From Ruminococcus sp. UBA7477 (lineage in GTDB: Bacteria; Bacillota; Clostridia; Oscillospirales; Ruminococcaceae), in assembly GCA_002479715.1 (NCBI GenBank), contig DLOT01000081.1, positions 3,918-13,914 on the forward strand: a stretch of 9,997 bases of DNA, written 5' to 3'. Both the position numbers and the translations under genes were made by a program. Below the pieces are notes generated by a model that was not told where the DNA came from, ran no database searches, and saw nothing but the letters and a program-made list of their open reading frames with translations. Positions 6,786 through 9,997 of this stretch are shown here, in pieces (positions within the stretch are counted from its first letter, which is position 1; the number at the start of each line of letters is the position of its first letter).

Positions 6786-8219
6786 CTATTTCTCCACAGG
6801 AGTGTAAAGTATTCTTATTTCAGGAAGCTTTTCGACAGTCGCGTAGCAGCAGTTGATTCCGTCCTCAGCCGTCAGATCGTTTTCACCTGTGGCAGGAGGC
6901 GCAAAGATTTTCATGGTCATATCCGCCGATCCGCTGAGCGGTTTTTCAAAAAAGGCAGGCATCAGATCAATAAACCTCGCCTTTGGCGACTTGTAAAACC
7001 ATCTGCCGTTCAACTCGATCATCAGGTTTGAATCGTCCTCAAAATAAAGCTCACAGAAATGCGGATTTTTCTCAAAGTGCATCGGAACGGCGATGCCCTC
7101 CGCGTCCTCACTCGAGCGCCAGCAAAGCCTTGCAGGCATTGATATCTCTCTGCCGACGGTCATCGACGGCATAAAATACTCGTCGTGGATAAGCTTTTTA
7201 TAGGTCTGCATCACAGGCTGCTCTACACCGACCTCTGGATTGTTCACATCCTGGATCTCAAGACCCAGCCTGCCCCTGTCGCGGAACTGATAAAACGTAA
7301 ATCCCGAGAACCAATCGGCATTTTCCGCCTTGAGCCTTCCGGTGAATTCCTCTACCATCTCGCACTGGTCATAAGGACCGGTAACATCGCCGTCGGCGTT
7401 AAATTCGCTCATTACCATGGGCTTTTTTTCTCCGCCGCATATCTCCGTGAAAAGCTGGGCCGAACGCTTTGTCATATCATAAACGTCCGCGACAACGCTT
7501 CGCGAATGACTGTTTCCGCCCGGCTGAGCAACATCATACGGCCAGCCCCAGTGGAGCGCCATATATTTGTCCACCGAGAAGATGTCAGTAGCTCTGACCG
7601 CCTCGGCAAACTCCTTATCCATCTCGATATGCTCTGCATCTGTAGACTTTGCGCCGTCGATGCAAAGGATCATTTTAACGTTCGGCGCATATTCATGCAT
7701 AAGTCTTGTAACTCTGCAATAGAAATCGGCAACCTCCTGATAGCTTGCCCGCTTGTTGAAAGAAAACCAGTTTCCGGTCGCCTCGTGGTTTACGCGCAAA
7801 AAGACTCTGCCGAAGGTTTTCAGATCCTCCGCTATTGCGATGATACGTTCATCGTCGAGGTGCGGATCCATAGTCAGCGTCAGTGTAACGTCCTGACCGT
7901 GCTTTCTTATCTCGCGCATATAGTTGAAGGGCTCGCCGTCGCGGCTTCCGCCCAAACCGCCCTTATATGTGAAATAGTCATCATAGGGGTAGTCCCACTG
8001 AAATGATATCTCCGCGTCCTTCATTGCCTCCGATATTCTCGCCGGCCATTGCTCATCGTAAGGATAATAACAGTACATCAGGCTGATCGAGCGGTGGGGT
8101 CTGCCGAGCTTGTTCAGAATGTAATCCTGATTGACATACTCGCCTCTCTCCGAGCCGTCGCCCAGATCAACCGCGCACCTTGCAGCACCCATTTTCACAG
8201 AATAAGCTTTGTAATCCAC
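6786..8219 (-). CDS. GH26-like glycoside hydrolase without signal peptide
   Basis: This 477-residue protein resembles clan GH-A glycosidases, closest in motif to family GH26 (beta-mannanases and related endo-glucanases). The probable acid/base is Glu146 in RVNHEATGNWF, which matches the family pattern His-Glu...Gly-x-Trp. The probable nucleophile is Glu272 in KPMVMSEFNADG, followed by a WFSGFTFYQF strand. The barrel covers about residues 40-350. The last 115 residues or so look beta-rich and may be an accessory or sugar-binding domain. No signal peptide or membrane helix is present, so it probably acts in the cytoplasm on imported oligosaccharides (inference). The GTG at 8219 is preferred because AGGGAAAGG lies 10 nt upstream. 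The TTG at 8264 lies in a hairpin and the ATG at 8243 lacks a ribosome site. The exact substrate is unknown. Confidence 0.7.
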   Translation of the reverse strand: MDYKAYSVKMGAARCAVDLGDGSERGEYVNQDYILNKLGRPHRSISLMYCYYPYDEQWPARISEAMKDAEISFQWDYPYDDYFTYKGGLGGSRDGEPFNYMREIRKHGQDVTLTLTMDPHLDDERIIAIAEDLKTFGRVFLRVNHEATGNWFSFNKRASYQEVADFYCRVTRLMHEYAPNVKMILCIDGAKSTDAEHIEMDKEFAEAVRATDIFSVDKYMALHWGWPYDVAQPGGNSHSRSVVADVYDMTKRSAQLFTEICGGEKKPMVMSEFNADGDVTGPYDQCEMVEEFTGRLKAENADWFSGFTFYQFRDRGRLGLEIQDVNNPEVGVEQPVMQTYKKLIHDEYFMPSMTVGREISMPARLCWRSSEDAEGIAVPMHFEKNPHFCELYFEDDSNLMIELNGRWFYKSPKARFIDLMPAFFEKPLSGSADMTMKIFAPPATGENDLTAEDGINCCYATVEKLPEIRILYTPVEK

Positions 8220-8229
8220 AATAAAAACA

Positions 8230-8238
8230 CCTTTCCCT
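8230..8238 (-). promoter_or_regulatory. Ribosome binding site deciding the GTG start of the glycoside hydrolase
   Basis: AGGGAAAGG on the minus strand lies 10 nt before the GTG at 8219. It overlaps the codons that the longer alternative frames would use. Confidence 0.55.
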
Positions 8239-8250
8239 ATCATATTACCG

Positions 8251-8270
8251 TGCGGCTGGAACAAGCCGCA
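8251..8270 (-). other. Hairpin between the coiled-coil gene and the glycoside hydrolase
   Basis: A perfect 7-bp inverted repeat (TGCGGCT and AGCCGCA) with a 6-nt loop lies 14 bp after the TGA of the coiled-coil gene. No T run follows on the transcribed strand, so complete termination is unlikely. It may be a weak attenuator or processing site that lowers expression of the glycosidase. Confidence 0.45.
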
Positions 8271-8284
8271 TTCTAGCTGCTGCG

Positions 8285-8752
8285 TCAGTTAGCCGGCTTT
8301 GACTTACCCGCATTTCTGACCGCCTGCTTCTGCTCGCGGATCTCGTTGAGGCTCTTTACAAGCGCCCTTTCGGCAGTATCCAACGTTGCGGCAACATTTT
8401 CGGACATTGCCGCTTTGATCTCCTTGTCCATATTATGAGCCTTTGAGAGAATGTCGTTAGCCTGTTCTCTTGCCTGCTTGGTGATCGCATCATTAGCGAC
8501 CAGAATTTTAGCTCTTCCCTCTGCGGCCGCGATTATCTCCTCGGCCTTTTTGTTTGCCTCTGCGATGATCTTCGCTCTGTCAGCCAGCGTTTCCTTGGCG
8601 CGTTTGACCTCTGTCGGAATGTTATAGCGGAGGTTGTCAATAAACTCTCTCATCTTGTCTGCATCGATAAGCGCCTTTTTGCCCGAAAAAGGCATTGTCG
8701 AAGCGTTATCAAGCATATCTTCCATAAGGTCGAGTATTTCGTCGATTTTCAT
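8285..8752 (-). CDS. Coiled-coil protein resembling ATP synthase B/H subunits
   Basis: This 155-residue protein is almost entirely helical. A short acidic N-terminal helix (1-18) and a loop around PFSGKKALID (21-30) precede a long Ala/Glu/Lys-rich coiled coil (about 46-145) and a basic tail. Similar proteins in clostridia are often labelled ATPase or vacuolar H+-ATPase subunit H because of the coiled coil. No nucleotide-binding motif is present, so that label should not be read as an activity. It also recalls DivIVA-like scaffold proteins, but the typical DivIVA N terminus is absent. It starts at ATG after AAGGAG, 20 bp downstream of coaD. Its stop is TGA, with a TAG four codons on. The conserved position after rsmD and coaD in clostridia is from general recollection and its role is unknown. 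Confidence 0.8.
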   Translation of the reverse strand: MKIDEILDLMEDMLDNASTMPFSGKKALIDADKMREFIDNLRYNIPTEVKRAKETLADRAKIIAEANKKAEEIIAAAEGRAKILVANDAITKQAREQANDILSKAHNMDKEIKAAMSENVAATLDTAERALVKSLNEIREQKQAVRNAGKSKPAN

Positions 8753-8772
8753 TTTCCATCTTCTCCTTGATC

Positions 8773-9255
8773 TTATTTCTTCAATCTATCTTTAATCACG
8801 CCGTGGATCTCGGGAGGCACGAACGTGCTTATATCCCCGCCGAAGCGGGCAATCTCCTTTACAAGGCTGGAGCTTAAATACATATTCTCCTGACTTGTCG
8901 TCAGAAAAACGGTCTCCGCACCGCCGTAAAGCTTTTTATTGGCAAGCGCCATGGAAAATTCATATTCAAAGTCGGTAACAGCTCTCAGGCCCTTGACGAT
9001 AGCCGTTGCCTGCCGCTCTTTAAGATAGTCGGCAAGCAGCCCGTCCCAGCAGTCAACGACGACGTTATCCCACCTGCTTATTACCGCGTGGATCATATCA
9101 AGCCGCTCCTCGACCGAAAAAGAAGGCTGCTTATGTGCGTTGGACGACACCAGAACGATGACCTTATCAAACAGTGTCGAAGCTCTTTCGATGATATCGA
9201 GATGACCGTAGGTTATCGGGTCAAAGCTTCCCGGACAAACGGCGATTTTCCTCAT
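8773..9255 (-). CDS. coaD: Pantetheine-phosphate adenylyltransferase
   Basis: CoaD transfers AMP from ATP to 4'-phosphopantetheine to make dephospho-CoA, the penultimate step of coenzyme A synthesis. The 160-residue product has the nucleotidyltransferase signature GSFDPITYGH (9-18), with Thr15 and His18 binding the phosphates. It also has the KGLRAVTDFEYE segment and the YLSSSLVKE motif near the C terminus, all standard for bacterial CoaD. Its length is normal for the family. I chose the ATG at 9255, 2 bp after the rsmD TGA, because GGAGGAGAG lies at a suitable distance. A TTG two codons upstream overlaps the rsmD stop and sits too close to that site. Confidence 0.96.
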   Translation of the reverse strand: MRKIAVCPGSFDPITYGHLDIIERASTLFDKVIVLVSSNAHKQPSFSVEERLDMIHAVISRWDNVVVDCWDGLLADYLKERQATAIVKGLRAVTDFEYEFSMALANKKLYGGAETVFLTTSQENMYLSSSLVKEIARFGGDISTFVPPEIHGVIKDRLKK

Positions 9256-9257
9256 AT

Positions 9258-9812
9258 TCAACTCTCCTCCGAACCCGGCATTTTGTAAACGGTGAGCGAG
9301 ATCTTCCCGTATCTGTAGGACCTGTATTTTGTCAAAGCCCCGTAACGCTCGTCAAGCTCAAGACCCTTTTCATGTTCGCATATGACCGTCGCGCCCTCAT
9401 TCAGCAAGCCGGGCAAAAGCTTAATAGCCTGCCCGATAAGCCCCTGTCTGTAGGGCGGGTCGAGCAGCACTATATCTATACCCTTTTTGGCGACCCGCAG
9501 ATACTCAAACGCATCCATATTCAAAACCCTTGACCTGTTGTTAAAGCCGCAGGACATAATATTCTGCTTAACGACTGCCAAAGCATTTCTGTCTCTCTCG
9601 ACAAAAACACAGTGTGCCGCGCCCCGGCTCAGCGCTTCGATGCCGAGCTGACCGCTCCCCGCAAAAAGGTCAAGCACGCTCGCCTCGGGGACGTCAAACT
9701 GGATTATCGAAAACATAGCCTCTTTGACCATATCGGTGGTCGGCCGTGTGATCTCATCACCCTCCAAGGCGGAAAGCTTTTTGCCCCTCGCCTCGCCTGT
9801 AATCACTCTCAT
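9258..9812 (-). CDS. rsmD: 16S rRNA (guanine(966)-N(2))-methyltransferase
   Basis: RsmD methylates N2 of G966 in 16S rRNA during assembly of the small ribosomal subunit, using S-adenosylmethionine. The 184-residue protein begins with the family MRVITGEARGKKL segment and RPTTDMVKEAMF (23-34). It has the SAM-binding DLFAGSGQLGIEALSRGA (48-65), acidic Glu72 after strand 2, and the catalytic LLDPPY (116-121). Its length matches the family. The ATG follows AAGGAG after 5 bases and lies shortly downstream of a strong promoter, making it the first gene of its unit. It ends in TGA 2 bp before coaD. Reading through that TGA would run into another TGA within two codons, which supports TGA being a true stop here. 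Confidence 0.95.
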   Translation of the reverse strand: MRVITGEARGKKLSALEGDEITRPTTDMVKEAMFSIIQFDVPEASVLDLFAGSGQLGIEALSRGAAHCVFVERDRNALAVVKQNIMSCGFNNRSRVLNMDAFEYLRVAKKGIDIVLLDPPYRQGLIGQAIKLLPGLLNEGATVICEHEKGLELDERYGALTKYRSYRYGKISLTVYKMPGSEES

Positions 9813-9841
9813 AGCTTCTCCTTAAAACATTATATAAAATT

Positions 9842-9870
9842 ATTATACACCTTTTTAACCTGTTTGTCTA
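9842..9870 (-). promoter_or_regulatory. Sigma-A type promoter for rsmD-coaD unit
   Basis: On the minus strand TAGACA (9865-9870, one mismatch to TTGACA) is followed after 17 bp by TATAAT (9842-9847). Transcription should begin near 9835, leaving a leader of about 23 nt that holds the AAGGAG ribosome site. Confidence 0.8.
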
Positions 9871-9980
9871 TGAACAATCTTACAAAATATTGCACATAAA
9901 CTTAGCTAAATAAACCAAATAGGCCCCGTTTCAGAGCGTAAGCGACCGGTTTGTAGATGAACTATCAAATTACTAATTAT

Positions 9981-9997
9981 AAAGGAACGCCCTCTCT
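9981..9997 (-). terminator. Start of a second copy of the GGAACGCCC terminator hairpin (cut by window edge)
   Basis: The last 17 bases are identical to 6735-6751, which form the T tract and first stem arm of the complete terminator at 6731-6764. By analogy this is probably the 3' end of a minus-strand terminator for a gene to the right of the window. The preceding 80 bp or so (9900-9980) is AT-rich with one GC-rich patch and holds no gene. Confidence 0.55.

Noticed and set aside
7185..8006. Long open frame on the plus strand, opposite the glycoside hydrolase
   Set aside because: It is antisense to a gene with catalytic motifs and lacks a ribosome site. GC-biased third positions readily create such frames.
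8220..8264. Longer N terminus for the glycoside hydrolase from TTG at 8264 or ATG at 8243
   Set aside because: The TTG lies inside a perfect hairpin and the ATG lacks a ribosome site, whereas the GTG at 8219 has AGGGAAAGG 10 nt upstream.
8251..8270. Terminator between the coiled-coil gene and the glycoside hydrolase
   Set aside because: The stem is only 7 bp and no T tract follows it on the minus strand.

Overview
The window looks like a chromosomal segment from a Gram-positive anaerobe of the Clostridia, most likely the Ruminococcus/Oscillospiraceae group. This is inferred from strong AGGAGG-type ribosome sites, tightly packed operons, a PyrK-type dihydroorotate dehydrogenase subunit, a ROK glucokinase and the rsmD-coaD pair. 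It was not tested by any search. All genes lie on the minus strand, so transcription runs from right to left. TAA, TAG and TGA are all used as stops.

Right-hand unit (about 9870 to 6731). A near-consensus promoter (TAGACA, 17 bp, TATAAT) lies just upstream of rsmD (16S rRNA m2G966 methyltransferase). It is followed by coaD (phosphopantetheine adenylyltransferase), a coiled-coil protein resembling ATP synthase B/H subunits, and a 477-residue GH26-like glycoside hydrolase with no signal peptide. A strong 10-bp stem terminator ends this unit.

Spacer (6470 to 6785). This non-coding stretch is dense in palindromes and holds the terminator, a three-way-junction-like fold, an imperfect direct repeat and a very good promoter (TTGACT, 17 bp, TATAAT) for the left-hand unit.

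Left-hand unit (6552 to the left edge). Genes follow each other with gaps of 1 to about 53 bp: manA (mannose-6-phosphate isomerase), a small membrane-anchored zinc-ribbon protein interrupted by an in-frame TGA, a ROK glucokinase, two unrecognised proteins (one soluble, one membrane-anchored), then pyrC, pyrF and a pyrK that is cut by the window edge. Sugar-phosphate entry and de novo pyrimidine synthesis are thus probably co-transcribed, and no separate pyr promoter or PyrR-type leader is visible before pyrC.

The most notable observations are the TGA-interrupted zinc-ribbon gene, the unusual manA-glk-unknown-pyr arrangement, the leaderless GH26-like enzyme, and the palindromic spacer whose terminator sequence begins again at the right edge of the window. 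No CRISPR array, tRNA, rRNA or transposase gene was seen.
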